Assembly: GCA_022448645.1 (NCBI GenBank)
Contig: JAKVBZ010000003.1
Coordinates: forward strand, 128,507 to 192,506
Length of the DNA: 64,000 nucleotides
Source of the DNA: Pirellulaceae bacterium
Lineage (GTDB): Bacteria > Planctomycetota > Planctomycetia > Pirellulales > Pirellulaceae
Reading direction: 5' to 3'
How positions within the stretch are numbered: position 1 is the stretch's first letter; every line of letters begins with the position of its first letter. Shown piece after piece: positions 1-9,194 of this stretch. The notes under the pieces are model-generated. The model had not been told where the DNA came from. It made no database searches and worked only from the letters and a program-made list of their open reading frames with translations. Both the position numbers and the translations under genes were made by a program.

Positions 1-1347
1 GAAAGCCCACAGCATTCGCAGCTGAAATCAACGGGTGCCTTAAATGAATCTACGGACACCGAACAGCTCAAGGCGGCCAGAGGAAATCTCGCCCAACGAA
101 TTGGTTCTTCTGTGTCATTGCGCAGAAATGCTATCCAGTCAGCATTGGAAGAAACCGTTTTGGAACCGGAAGCCGACAGCGAAGAGTTGGTACTGATTAC
201 TCCAGAAAAACTGGATGATGCTGGATTGGCCTGTGATGGCTGTGACCTGGATGGCGCGGGATGCTGCGACGGTTGTGATACGACCTGTCAGGACTGTGTG
301 ATGGGATTGGAAGTTCGCGTGGAAGGTCTGTTGTGGTGGACCGACGGCTTTGACTCGCCACCACTTGTCACTACCAGTCCTTCAAACACTCCAGACCCGA
401 GTACCGCAGGTGTTTTGGGGCAAACGGGCACGAGTATCCTTTTTGGTGGCGACGACATGACGGGTGGCATTCGAGCGGGTGGGCGTTACTCGGTCACAAA
501 ATGGCTCAGTCCCTGTAGTGCCATTGATGCCAGTTACCTGCACTTGGGCCGTAAGCGAGAAGATTTTTCCGTCGGTGGAAGCGATGACCCTATCGTAGCG
601 CGACCGTTTTTTAATGTAGAACTCGGAGCAGAAGGCTCAGGTATCACGGCCTTCCCTGGTGTCTCTTCCGGAACACTTGATGTTGTCGCCACGTCCGAAT
701 TCGACCTGTTCGATGTCAATTTCCGTCGATCTATGTGTCAGGGTTGTGGTTTTCGCGTCGATCTACTTGCCGGTTACCGCTACAGTCGACTGAATGAGGA
801 TCTCAACATCCACGATGTGAATGAAGCAATCTCCGATCTGGCCGCCGGTACGATCTTCGATATTCGCGATTCTTTCGATACTGAAAGCCAGTTTCACGGT
901 GGACAGTTGGGATTGCTTGCCGAAATCCAGCAGAACTGCTGGACTTTTGAATTGCTCATGAAGGTTGCGCTCGGTAATACTCAGTCAACAGTCGATATTG
1001 ACGGATCTACTATCACCACACCAGACGTCGGTGATGCTGTCAATCTAGACGGTGGTTTCCTCGCGTTGCAATCCAACATGGGAGAGGTGACCGATAACGA
1101 CATAGCAGTCCTGCCAGAGTTTGGAGTAACGATCAGCAGGCCTTTCGGATGCTGGCAAATTTCCGCCGGCTATTCATTCCTCTACTGGAGTCGAGTAGTG
1201 CGTCCGGGTGATCAGATTGATCGGAACTTGGATCCACGACAATTCCCACCGTCCGATGGTGGCAACCTACCTCAGCCTGAGCCTCGCTTTGAGTATACCG
1301 ACTTTTGGGCTCAAGGAATCCGTCTAGGACTGGAGCGTGCTTGGTAG
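1..1347 (+). CDS. BBP7-family outer-membrane beta-barrel protein, 5' end missing
   Basis: Predicted outer-membrane beta-barrel protein of the planctomycete BBP7 type. The reading frame is open from base 1, so the gene starts outside the window; the GTG at 112 is only an internal candidate start. What can be seen is a linker, then a Cys-rich stretch (several C-x2-C pairs at about 236-300, including CDGCD and CCDGCDTTC), then VEGLLWWTDG followed by PPLVTTSP, the pattern that opens the barrel in this family. The remainder alternates short beta-strand-like segments with Gly/Asp-rich loops (AGGRYSVTKWL, LAGYRYSRLNEDL, SAGYSFLYWSRV) and ends in LGLERAW, an aromatic C-terminus suited to barrel assembly. 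The role of the family is not established; a structural or porin role is an inference. It converges on the Calx-beta gene across a strong hairpin. Confidence 0.8.
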   Translation, partial: ESPQHSQLKSTGALNESTDTEQLKAARGNLAQRIGSSVSLRRNAIQSALEETVLEPEADSEELVLITPEKLDDAGLACDGCDLDGAGCCDGCDTTCQDCVMGLEVRVEGLLWWTDGFDSPPLVTTSPSNTPDPSTAGVLGQTGTSILFGGDDMTGGIRAGGRYSVTKWLSPCSAIDASYLHLGRKREDFSVGGSDDPIVARPFFNVELGAEGSGITAFPGVSSGTLDVVATSEFDLFDVNFRRSMCQGCGFRVDLLAGYRYSRLNEDLNIHDVNEAISDLAAGTIFDIRDSFDTESQFHGGQLGLLAEIQQNCWTFELLMKVALGNTQSTVDIDGSTITTPDVGDAVNLDGGFLALQSNMGEVTDNDIAVLPEFGVTISRPFGCWQISAGYSFLYWSRVVRPGDQIDRNLDPRQFPPSDGGNLPQPEPRFEYTDFWAQGIRLGLERAW

Positions 1348-1364
1348 AAGATTCGTTTGGAAGG

Positions 1365-1408
1365 GTGATGCCGGTGCGATGGATTCGCTTTCCATGCACC
1401 AGCATCAC
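1365..1408. terminator. Long hairpin between convergent genes
   Basis: GTGATGCCGGTGC at 1365-1377 pairs with GCACCAGCATCAC at 1396-1408 with one mismatch, and ATGGA/TCCAT continues the stem inside, leaving a 7-base loop and a single bulged G. It lies exactly between the stop of the BBP7 gene (1347) and the stop of the Calx-beta gene (1423). No T-run follows on either strand, so intrinsic termination is not certain, but position and symmetry suit a shared bidirectional terminator. Confidence 0.6.
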
Positions 1409-1422
1409 GCGAAAACGTTGCT

Positions 1423-4400
1423 TTAGCTACCGAGCCAATTTCCGTTCAACTGCAGTACGTAGTCGGCCAGGCTACTGCCAGTCACCGTGTCCGTTCCACC
1501 TGATCGGGATACGGCCCGCACCAAGTCGAAATTCACGACTTGATTGGCCAATTGTTCCCCACTCAGGTGAGCGATGCTTGGCTGAATTTGCAGACTGTCG
1601 TTGCCGATAGAATCGAACACGTCGGCAGTGTTGAAGCCACCTCCGCCGTCAATCGAGATCTGATCGATTCCAGACAAGTTGACCAGATAGTTTTCACCCG
1701 AGTCTTGTAATGTTGCCGTACCTGGTGACAGCTGGGCTACTTCGTCGCTTGGTCCACCCAGCAGATTCACGGTATCACCTCCGCCACCGCCCTGCAGATT
1801 CACCTGAGAGACATCATCTAGCGAAAATGACTGTTCTTGGTCATTGACGGTAATGGACAGCTCTGAAACACTGACTTCGATCTCAAATTCGTCGTATCCG
1901 TCCGACCCGATGATCGTTACCGTATCCTGCTGAACAACAACTTGCGGATCGACGATCGCGCTGATGGAAGAGACAGGACCGGGTACCACTCCGTTGCCGT
2001 TCGTAGTAGAGCCACCGCCCAACAGGTCCGCCAGGAACTGCGCTGGTGGTGGCGTCGAGTTCAACAACAATCGCTTGGACAAAAGTGTTGGCTGCAGGGC
2101 AGATTCCGTGAACTCATTGGCGGTACCCACCTCACCGGGCTCTATGTCAATATTGAAGAACTGGTCATTTGCCGTTTCGCCACCCTGTGTTCCGATCTGA
2201 TCCGGTCCGTCAATGAACAGGGTGCTGATGTCGCCTTGAGAAATCTGATAACTGTCAGCCATCAAGTCAGTGAATGAGTAGTGCCCTGTGGAATCCGTCA
2301 ACACGCTTTGGGCAGTATCCAAGTTGTTCCCTATGAGTGTCACCAACACGTGAGGGATTCCGATCACGTCATTTCCAAACGGCAAAGTCACACGGCCACT
2401 CAGTGAAGCCGTTCCCAAATCGGAAAGGATGGTGCCGATACCGTCATCTGCACCAACATCCAAAGTTGTGCCTTGAGCATTGGACAAGACGACGTGGAAT
2501 GTTTCTGGAGTTTCCTCAGCGTCGTCCGCATTCACCTCAATGGTAATCGTTTGTTCGAGGGAAGTGGCGAGATCATCGACAAACGTCAGGGTCCCGCTGT
2601 GGGACTGGTAGTCTCCGCTACCGTTTTCGTCTTCAGCCGAAATGTCCTCAGTCGTGAAATCGAGGGTGACTGTTTCGGAGCTAGGGTTCGACAGAGAAAC
2701 GGTAAAAGTTGCTGTTGCTGTGCCAAATTCCGGTTCATGGACCGACACGCTGTTAATAGAAACCGTCGGCCGATCATCATCGTCATGGATGGTCAGTGTC
2801 GCCTCGGAATCCTGGATGGTAACGTCTGCTGAACCAGCATTCGCGTTGCTCAGCATCACGGTCAGCGTTTCGTCACTCTCAAATTTGTCGTCTCCCTGAA
2901 TCGTAATGGATAGCGTTTCGCTGGTTGACCCCGGTGCGAAAGTGACCGTACCGGTATTCATGAAATAGTCTTGGTCAGCAACTTGTGCTGACCCGTCTGC
3001 TGTGGCAAAGTCCACCGTAACCGTTTCGCTGACTTCCCCCGTCAAACTAACTGTTACGTTGGCGATCAACGTACCAGAATCACCTTCTGTGATTGCCACA
3101 TCATCGACCACGATGCCAACGATATCATCGTTCTCGATCGTGCCGGTACCCGTATGATTGTCGATTGAGACATGCCGACCGCCGTGCTGCAAATTGCTCA
3201 GCTGTACGCTCAGCGTTTCATCCGCCTCGGCGTTATCGTCACCATTGACGGTAACGGTCACATGCTGTGAGGTACTGCCGGCGGGAATGGTTGCCATGCC
3301 ACTGTTGGCAGCGTAATCGTTATTCGAGACAAGCGCTGTGCCATCGTTCGTGGCAAAGTCGACATTCACATCGTGATCGACCACGTTGTCCAGCATCACC
3401 GTAAAGGTCAACGTCGAGGTCGAACCACTGTTGCCTTCGACGACACTGGCACTGTCGATCGAAACAGTGGCCGCATCGTCGTTTTCAATCGTTCCCAAAG
3501 CGGAACCATTGACGATCATGATATTTGTGGCATTGGTAGTCAGATCAACGGTGAACGATTCGTTCAGCTCCACGCCATCGTCGCCATTCACGAGTACGGA
3601 GACAGTTTGGGTGGGATTCTGGTCATCGAACATTAGGCTTAGATTCTGAACGGCCACATAGTCACCGTCCGCCACGGTAGCCGTGCCGTCTGCCGTATTG
3701 GCAATCACTTCAATCGCAGGACCCGCAGGAACCTGTTCGGCGGTCACCGTAAATTCGAGTACTGTCTGCCCTGAATCTCCTTCCACCACGGTAGCATCAC
3801 TGATGAAGATAGCCGTATCGTCCGCAACGATTGTTCCTATGCCTGTGGCACTCGTGAGTGTCACATCGCGACCACCGTTTTGTAAGTTCGATAGGTCGAC
3901 GAAGAAACGCTCCGTTGCTTCGGCCACGTCATCGCCATGGACGGTAACATCGATCATTTGCGAAGCGGTGCTACCTGCCGGAATCGTTAGACTACCTGAA
4001 TAGGCCTGGTAATCGTTGTCGGCCGTGGTGGCCGTATCGTCACGAGTCGCAAAGTCAAGCGACACGTTCGTATCTACTGGATTGTCCGAGGATACTTCAA
4101 ACGAAAATATGGTCGTCGAGCTTGCGTCTCCTTCGTCCATGGTTATGTTGGCTATGGATAACGTCGCGGTATCATCGTTCGTTATTTGGCTGGATGCATT
4201 AGAAAGACCCAGCGTGATGTTGCGATCCTGATTGACCAGATTGCTTAACGCCATGGTAAGCGTTTCGTCTAATTCCACCGTGTTGTCATCATGCAACGTG
4301 ACAGGTGCACTCAGGGGACCTGTTTGTCCCGCCGTAAAAGTTAAAGTGCCGTTGGCAGCCGCATAGTCTGAATCGGCCGTGGTCGCAGACCCATCACTCG

Positions 4401-5559
4401 AATCAAAGTCGATCATCACGTCCACGTCGACAGGATTGGTCAGCTCGACCATAAAATTCAGCGGTCCACTGGCTTCGTTGGTAGCCAAGCTCGCACTCGT
4501 GAACTGCAGCGTGGCTGAATCGTCATTAGAAATTGTTGCCGTACCACTGCCATCTCCCAGCACAGCATCCGGACCGGCAATGCCGGCAGAATCATTCGTC
4601 ACGACGATATTAGTCAGATCAACGACAATTGTCTCGTCGCGCTCGACGGTGGAATCAGCAACCACGACCATTTCAATTGTTTTGCTGGTTTCACCAGGCT
4701 GAAAATTGACTGGGCTGGTGGAAGTTACCGTAAAGTCGCTGCCTTGATCGGCACTGCCTCCGGCAACTGCAAAATCGACGTCGACGATAGAAGGCAAGGC
4801 GTCGGTCAAACTTACGTCGAAACTAAGATTTGTTGTCCCGTTCGTGCCTTCGGTGAGTGTTGGATCGTTGATATTGACGACGGCTGCAGTATCATCGGCG
4901 ATAACCGTTACGCTTTCTGGCTGCAGTAGCTCAACAAATGCATTGGGGTTCGTGAGGTCAGTAATACCGCCTGAACCATCCAATGTGATCATGGAATCGA
5001 CTGCTGGTGCGTCGGCGCGGAAGTACAATAGAAAAAATCGCTCGGGTGCATTTTCACCCACGGCAAAATGCAATTGCGTGGTCCCACCAGATAAAGCCTC
5101 GATTTGACCTGCTGCATTGTCAGGGGTGCCGAAGAAAAAACTGAATCCAAGGGGTACTGTGTGCAGGTTCGGGAAGGGATTGTCAATTTCTTCTAATACG
5201 TTGGGATCCCAGCCCACGTTTACCTGCATCGAAAAGACGCCACCTGGATCTTCTGTGTCCCCTTGCTCTTGGATAGGTTGTACGGCAATTTCGGCGAAGA
5301 ATGTGTCACCAACGTCAACCGTATCGTTCGCGATCAACGCACCTGGTGATCCATTGTTGTCTTCGAACAGATTGATTTCTGCTGCGATGACGGCTAACAG
5401 CCGTCGAGGTTCTAGCGGTTGCATTGACAACAACCGTCCGTAACGCGAATTGTGGCGCGCAGGTCGCTTCGTTTGTTTTACTTGGTTGCTGGCCGTCAAG
5501 AATCCGCCTGTACCCAATAAGTTGTAACGAGGACGATTGCTATTACGTCGAAACCACAT
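1423..5559 (-). CDS. Large secreted Calx-beta repeat protein with LEPR-XLL motif
   Basis: Predicted 1378-residue surface or secreted protein. Near the N-terminus is LEPRRLLA (about residues 49-56), the planctomycete LEPR-XLL motif thought to mark export. A cohesin-like or beta-sandwich region follows (VNVGWDPNVLEE), then seven consecutive Calx-beta domains of about 110 residues, each opening with a pattern such as ATVSIDSASVVEGNSG and carrying DGTA, DY and GDD motifs (calcium-binding fold). After them comes a carboxypeptidase-regulatory-like domain (SLSGRVTLPF, GHYSFTDLMADSYQI) and a Gly/Asp-rich tail. The start at 5559 is chosen because GGAGG precedes it by about 11 bases; a GTG one codon earlier has closer spacing, and the frame extends to 5616 without a better site. 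An adhesive or matrix role is inferred from domain content only. Confidence 0.85.
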   Translation of the reverse strand: MWFRRNSNRPRYNLLGTGGFLTASNQVKQTKRPARHNSRYGRLLSMQPLEPRRLLAVIAAEINLFEDNNGSPGALIANDTVDVGDTFFAEIAVQPIQEQGDTEDPGGVFSMQVNVGWDPNVLEEIDNPFPNLHTVPLGFSFFFGTPDNAAGQIEALSGGTTQLHFAVGENAPERFFLLYFRADAPAVDSMITLDGSGGITDLTNPNAFVELLQPESVTVIADDTAAVVNINDPTLTEGTNGTTNLSFDVSLTDALPSIVDVDFAVAGGSADQGSDFTVTSTSPVNFQPGETSKTIEMVVVADSTVERDETIVVDLTNIVVTNDSAGIAGPDAVLGDGSGTATISNDDSATLQFTSASLATNEASGPLNFMVELTNPVDVDVMIDFDSSDGSATTADSDYAAANGTLTFTAGQTGPLSAPVTLHDDNTVELDETLTMALSNLVNQDRNITLGLSNASSQITNDDTATLSIANITMDEGDASSTTIFSFEVSSDNPVDTNVSLDFATRDDTATTADNDYQAYSGSLTIPAGSTASQMIDVTVHGDDVAEATERFFVDLSNLQNGGRDVTLTSATGIGTIVADDTAIFISDATVVEGDSGQTVLEFTVTAEQVPAGPAIEVIANTADGTATVADGDYVAVQNLSLMFDDQNPTQTVSVLVNGDDGVELNESFTVDLTTNATNIMIVNGSALGTIENDDAATVSIDSASVVEGNSGSTSTLTFTVMLDNVVDHDVNVDFATNDGTALVSNNDYAANSGMATIPAGSTSQHVTVTVNGDDNAEADETLSVQLSNLQHGGRHVSIDNHTGTGTIENDDIVGIVVDDVAITEGDSGTLIANVTVSLTGEVSETVTVDFATADGSAQVADQDYFMNTGTVTFAPGSTSETLSITIQGDDKFESDETLTVMLSNANAGSADVTIQDSEATLTIHDDDDRPTVSINSVSVHEPEFGTATATFTVSLSNPSSETVTLDFTTEDISAEDENGSGDYQSHSGTLTFVDDLATSLEQTITIEVNADDAEETPETFHVVLSNAQGTTLDVGADDGIGTILSDLGTASLSGRVTLPFGNDVIGIPHVLVTLIGNNLDTAQSVLTDSTGHYSFTDLMADSYQISQGDISTLFIDGPDQIGTQGGETANDQFFNIDIEPGEVGTANEFTESALQPTLLSKRLLLNSTPPPAQFLADLLGGGSTTNGNGVVPGPVSSISAIVDPQVVVQQDTVTIIGSDGYDEFEIEVSVSELSITVNDQEQSFSLDDVSQVNLQGGGGGDTVNLLGGPSDEVAQLSPGTATLQDSGENYLVNLSGIDQISIDGGGGFNTADVFDSIGNDSLQIQPSIAHLSGEQLANQVVNFDLVRAVSRSGGTDTVTGSSLADYVLQLNGNWLGS

Positions 5560-6106
5560 CACTGGGAAAACCTCCATTCCTGAGAAACATCGGAGCTGTA
5601 AAAACGATGGGGACATGCTCCAGTCTGAACTTCAACATTGACCGTACTGTACGAATACGATGTTGGCACGGTTGCACACGGTTGCACGACGTGAACCTAG
5701 TACGTCGCAGCCAGGTCGGTCCCCTCGAGACAGTGCGAAAGAGGCTTGTCTTCTTGACCGATGAAAGGTCCGTCGTCGCACTGCCTTTGACCTGGACTAC
5801 TCATTTCATGATAATCAGCAATCGACAAAATGTCATGAAATCTGAACAGTATTTCATATACTGGCCAAGGCGTGGTGTGATGTAAGCTGTTGTGAGGATT
5901 ACACCTGGGACGTTGCGAATTCACCACATGCTGGGGCGCCGTACAGACCCTAAAATGGTTCCATCCCGACCGATGTCAGTACGATTACACGAAGTCGTCT
6001 CCAGCGACGGCCAAAACCGTTTTACAAAGAGGACGGATCTCCAAGTCCATCTAGATGCTCTGGTGCTCCACCCTGCCTGTATTTGCCAGCGTTTGGTGGG
6101 CCGGGT
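5560..6106. other. Intergenic region upstream of the Calx-beta gene
   Basis: About 550 bases with no convincing gene. It holds the leader of the Calx-beta gene (minus strand) and the trailer of the SDR gene. Two features stand out: a direct duplication of ACGGTTGCAC around 5668-5687 and a perfect 9-bp inverted repeat at 5803-5841. Short open frames crossing the region show no recognisable protein signal. Confidence 0.5.
5803..5841. repeat. Inverted repeat ATTTCATGA...TCATGAAAT
   Basis: ATTTCATGA at 5803-5811 is repeated in perfect inverted orientation as TCATGAAAT at 5833-5841, with a 21-base AT-rich spacer. It lies about 250 bases upstream of the Calx-beta start, in the only non-coding space available for that gene's regulation. 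The half-site centres are 30 bp apart, close to three helical turns, so a dimeric regulator could bind both. Chance or a hairpin in the trailer of the SDR transcript are alternatives. Confidence 0.35.
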
Positions 6107-6889
6107 TCATTCCGTGCACTTGCGATCCAGATGTGTATAACCACCATCGACGACCACAATTTGTCCCGTGGTATGTGCGGATCTCGGCGAAGCTAGAAAA
6201 ACGACCATGTCTGCGATTTCGTCCGAGGTGGTGAATCGCTGACCGAGGGGTACCTTTCGCTCGATCGCCCTCTTCGTAGCTGCTGGATCGGGCATCGTCT
6301 TCAACCAATTTTCGTACAAGGGTGTCCATGTTTCGGCTGGCAATACCGTATTGACGCGCACACCATGGGGAGCGAATTCCACGGCCCATTCGCGCGTCAA
6401 TCCATTGATTCCGCCTTTTGCGGATGCGTATCCAGAAGTACCTCCTTGTCCTGTCAGGCTAACTTTGGAGCCGACATTGACCACCACACCGCTACTGGAA
6501 ATCAAAGCTTCGCGAGCGTAGTGCACCATCGCGTAGTAATGTACGAGGTTTCGTTCCAAAGATTTCACAAATTCACGCGGTCCCGCGTCCAGTCCAACCC
6601 CGTCGTTGACTCCTGCATTGTTCACCACGGCATCGATGCGTCCAAATCGCTGGATGGTCTTTTGAACAGCATGTTCGCACGCTTGGATGTTCACCAAATC
6701 AGCCTGAATAAAATGGCATTCCTTACCCTTGGCTGCATACTCGGCTGCTAATTGTTGACCTTCCTCGACGCTACGGTTCACGTTTGCCACACGGCATCCC
6801 TCGGCCAAGAAGCTGCGCACAATGGCTTGACCTATTCCCTTGGAACCTCCGGTAACGATGACGACTTTGTCCTGAAGTTGCAAATCCAC
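6107..6889 (-). CDS. Short-chain dehydrogenase/reductase (SDR), possibly sugar-acting
   Basis: Classical SDR oxidoreductase of 260 residues, predicted cytoplasmic and NAD(P)-dependent. The dinucleotide-binding motif TGGSKGIG is near residue 13, NNAG near 90, and the catalytic Ser-Tyr-Lys set appears as NVGSKVSL and GYASAKGG. The C-terminal VDGGYTHLDR resembles the tail I associate with L-fucose-dehydrogenase-type SDRs, but this substrate guess comes from memory and is weak. The start is GTG with AGGA nine bases upstream. The gene lies 27 bases downstream of the PHP-domain gene on the same strand, so the two are probably cotranscribed. Rhamnulokinase and an acid-sugar-dehydratase-like gene elsewhere in the window fit a deoxysugar context. 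Confidence 0.85.
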   Translation of the reverse strand: MDLQLQDKVVIVTGGSKGIGQAIVRSFLAEGCRVANVNRSVEEGQQLAAEYAAKGKECHFIQADLVNIQACEHAVQKTIQRFGRIDAVVNNAGVNDGVGLDAGPREFVKSLERNLVHYYAMVHYAREALISSSGVVVNVGSKVSLTGQGGTSGYASAKGGINGLTREWAVEFAPHGVRVNTVLPAETWTPLYENWLKTMPDPAATKRAIERKVPLGQRFTTSDEIADMVVFLASPRSAHTTGQIVVVDGGYTHLDRKCTE

Positions 6890-6916
6890 AATGTTGATTC
6901 CTGCGAAAAAATTGGG

Positions 6917-8362
6917 CTACTTGGATTCCACTCGCCCGGCCCAACCGACCGGTTGGGTCCAAGCTTGCTCTGTCTGTTGCTCGAAAGATGGTCGTTCATG
7001 GGGTTTGGTGGATGTCACCACGGCGCGCACGTACAACTCATTTCCCGTTAAACGATAGGTGGCGGTCAAACCTTCTTGTGTTGCCAGTACCTGACCGATT
7101 TCAGGCGCATACTCGCGCAGCCCCTCCATGGGCTGGCCTTGGTCGTCGATCATGGGCCAGCTTAGCGTGTCGATTCCCGCTGGCGTACCAATGAACTGAG
7201 TTTTGTAACGGACATCCTCCTCAGGCTTGATCGTAACTTGCAATTCACCCGTGGATTCGTCCCAATTTACATCCTGCAGTACAACGCCGTTGGACGCATA
7301 AAAATCTCCTCGCCGAATAGCTCGAATGATTCTAGTGGGTGTCAAATGCCGCGCACGGACGACAATCCAACCTCGTCCAGGACGACTCGCGCTGTTGTCG
7401 GCGCCGTGGTATTCATGGCTGTCATCGGTCGCAATGCCGTACAGTGGAGGGGTGTCAGTGCGATCTAAACGAATCGTATTGGCAATGTCCCACATGCGCT
7501 CGACGCCCGGGTGCAAGTCGTCCCCTTGATGATTGACAGATGGATGACCGTTGAACACCTCGACAAAGCGCTCCTGAAAAACAGCCGCCAGGTCTTCGGG
7601 AGTTATCGCGTACTCGTAATTGGGATGATTGACGTGTGTCAAGATTTCACGTCCTGTTCGTCGAGCCTGCTGCTCGACAGCTCGCAAATTGGCAGCGATT
7701 GCCTCACGTATGGTACTTCCGCTTAATGGTTGAATGGTCTCTTGCAGGTTCGTGGCGTTCATATGCACTGGGGCACCTTCCACATTGTCCGTAATTTCTT
7801 CACCCGGCATCATGATGAATTCGCCTCGCTGTTCTACCAATGCACGGAATTCATCCAATGGTTGCAGGCGCACTTCAAATGTCTCGGTTCCTGGTTCTCC
7901 ACGGGTTTCCACCCAATGGCGGCCAAATCGAGCAAAGTAATTGTCCAGTGCCGGTTGATACGCGTCGGCTCCCAATCGCTTTATCATGGCTGCTTGACCG
8001 ATCCATTTGTCACCTAGGCTCATGATGTTGTGGTCGGACAATGCGAGAAAATTGTATCCGTGAGTCCGATACCATTCAGCAACCATTTCTGGAAAATCGT
8101 TACCGTCACTCCAGAAAGTGTGCGTATGGATATTTCCCTTCCACCAACGAAGAGGTGGATCGTTGGGAATCACCTCGTCAGCGGTGGCAACGTCCGCCGA
8201 CACGAACAACGCCATGCAGACAAATACGAGAAACCGTTTTAAAAAAATGAGTCCGAGTGGATTAGTATCCGGTCTTTTCGGAAAACTAGAGACTCGCCTC
8301 CCGTAGCTGACGGGTTTTGAAATGGCATGTAGACAGAGACGCTGGCATCTTGTTTGCGACAT
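6917..8362 (-). CDS. Exported PHP-domain metal-dependent hydrolase-like protein
   Basis: A 481-residue protein with an N-terminal extension of about 40 residues before a hydrophobic export segment (FLKRFLVFVCMALFVSADV, then an A-x-A-like cleavage region). The mature part opens with GNIHTHTFWSDGND, and LALSDHN follows about 30 residues later; these are PHP-type metal-binding motifs. Further conserved His/Asp clusters are THVNHPNYEYA and GIATDDSHEYHG. The start is chosen because GAGGAG lies nine bases upstream of the ATG. Families of this type hydrolyse phosphoesters, but an exported PHP protein has no obvious substrate. It sits between the small membrane gene (8430) and the SDR gene (27 bases on), suggesting an operon. 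Confidence 0.75.
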   Translation of the reverse strand: MSQTRCQRLCLHAISKPVSYGRRVSSFPKRPDTNPLGLIFLKRFLVFVCMALFVSADVATADEVIPNDPPLRWWKGNIHTHTFWSDGNDFPEMVAEWYRTHGYNFLALSDHNIMSLGDKWIGQAAMIKRLGADAYQPALDNYFARFGRHWVETRGEPGTETFEVRLQPLDEFRALVEQRGEFIMMPGEEITDNVEGAPVHMNATNLQETIQPLSGSTIREAIAANLRAVEQQARRTGREILTHVNHPNYEYAITPEDLAAVFQERFVEVFNGHPSVNHQGDDLHPGVERMWDIANTIRLDRTDTPPLYGIATDDSHEYHGADNSASRPGRGWIVVRARHLTPTRIIRAIRRGDFYASNGVVLQDVNWDESTGELQVTIKPEEDVRYKTQFIGTPAGIDTLSWPMIDDQGQPMEGLREYAPEIGQVLATQEGLTATYRLTGNELYVRAVVTSTKPHERPSFEQQTEQAWTQPVGWAGRVESK

Positions 8363-8429
8363 GGAAAATTACTCCTCAAGGCAAATGGCACGTCAGACAA
8401 AGTGGTTGCATGGTAATCCAACAACCACT

Positions 8430-8621
8430 TTACATCGACCAAGCAGTGATGGCTAGAAACATCAACCAGATTGCCAGCAACAATGAACTAATGATTAGCA
8501 ACACAGGCTGTCGCTGGAAAGGCCGCGCTGGAGGAGGTGTACGGCTTGCCGAATTTGTCGACGGCGCTGAGTCTCCCGTTCGGGCTTGACTGGGAGGGTG
8601 GCTCTTTTTACGCTTGGTCAT
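8430..8621 (-). CDS. Small single-pass membrane protein
   Basis: A 63-residue frame starting six bases after the stop of the Minf_1886-type gene. It has a basic Lys-rich start (MTKRKKSHPP), a Pro/Ser/Ala-rich segment and one strong hydrophobic C-terminal helix (LLIISSLLLAIWLMFLAITA). That layout is common for tail-anchored small proteins in planctomycetes. No Shine-Dalgarno is visible, so translation would depend on coupling to the gene ahead. The family is not recognised. The main alternative is that the frame is fortuitous, but the clean helix and tight spacing argue for a gene. Confidence 0.55.
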   Translation of the reverse strand: MTKRKKSHPPSQARTGDSAPSTNSASRTPPPARPFQRQPVLLIISSLLLAIWLMFLAITAWSM

Positions 8622-8627
8622 CGGGTG

Positions 8628-9047
8628 TTAGTCGGCAGAGGAGATATCGAATTGCTGCTGGAGTGCTTCTTTAAAATCGTACACATCGTCGAAATCTTCA
8701 CGTCGATCCGACTCGGATTTCTTCATCAATTCATGCTCAATCATGTTATAGACGACATCACCAAAGTGACCTGTGGTTTCCAATCCCCAGCTATTGAGCA
8801 CGGTCATTGCCATATAACCGTATTGGTCGAGTGCGTACAAGCGCAGAGCTTCACATAGCTGTTGTCCGGTCAGATGACGGTCGACTTGTTCTTCTTCCAC
8901 ATCAGGCCGATCCTCGCCTTGGTCTCGATTGGTGTCCAATACTTCTTGCGCGTAGGCCAAGCCGTCGCGTACGAAGATATAGGCATCCAATTTGAATCGG
9001 GGATCCGACTTCACTAATTGTAGCAGGATGCGTGTCGCATCATTCAT
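8628..9047 (-). CDS. Minf_1886-type conserved protein
   Basis: A 139-residue acidic cytoplasmic protein matching the planctomycete/verrucomicrobial family known as Minf_1886. Diagnostic stretches are the N-terminal DPRFKLDAYIFVRDGLAYAQ, HLTGQQLCEALRLYALDQYG and the central VLNSWGLETTGHFGDVVYNM. No enzymatic motif or membrane segment is visible and the function is unknown. The C-terminal third is charged and probably helical. The next gene, a 63-residue membrane protein, starts six bases after its stop. RicT lies 147 bases upstream on the same strand. Confidence 0.85.
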   Translation of the reverse strand: MNDATRILLQLVKSDPRFKLDAYIFVRDGLAYAQEVLDTNRDQGEDRPDVEEEQVDRHLTGQQLCEALRLYALDQYGYMAMTVLNSWGLETTGHFGDVVYNMIEHELMKKSESDRREDFDDVYDFKEALQQQFDISSAD

Positions 9048-9194
9048 TGAACTGTCCTTGCATCGGCTTATCGATAAGTGTGAAAAAGTATGAAATCACT
9101 GTCGTTTGAACAGACCTTAGTCAATGATCACTGGAACTGTCATTGCCAATTTCGGAATGAGACTTCCATGAATCCGAAAGTGTTTGGCCAAGTG

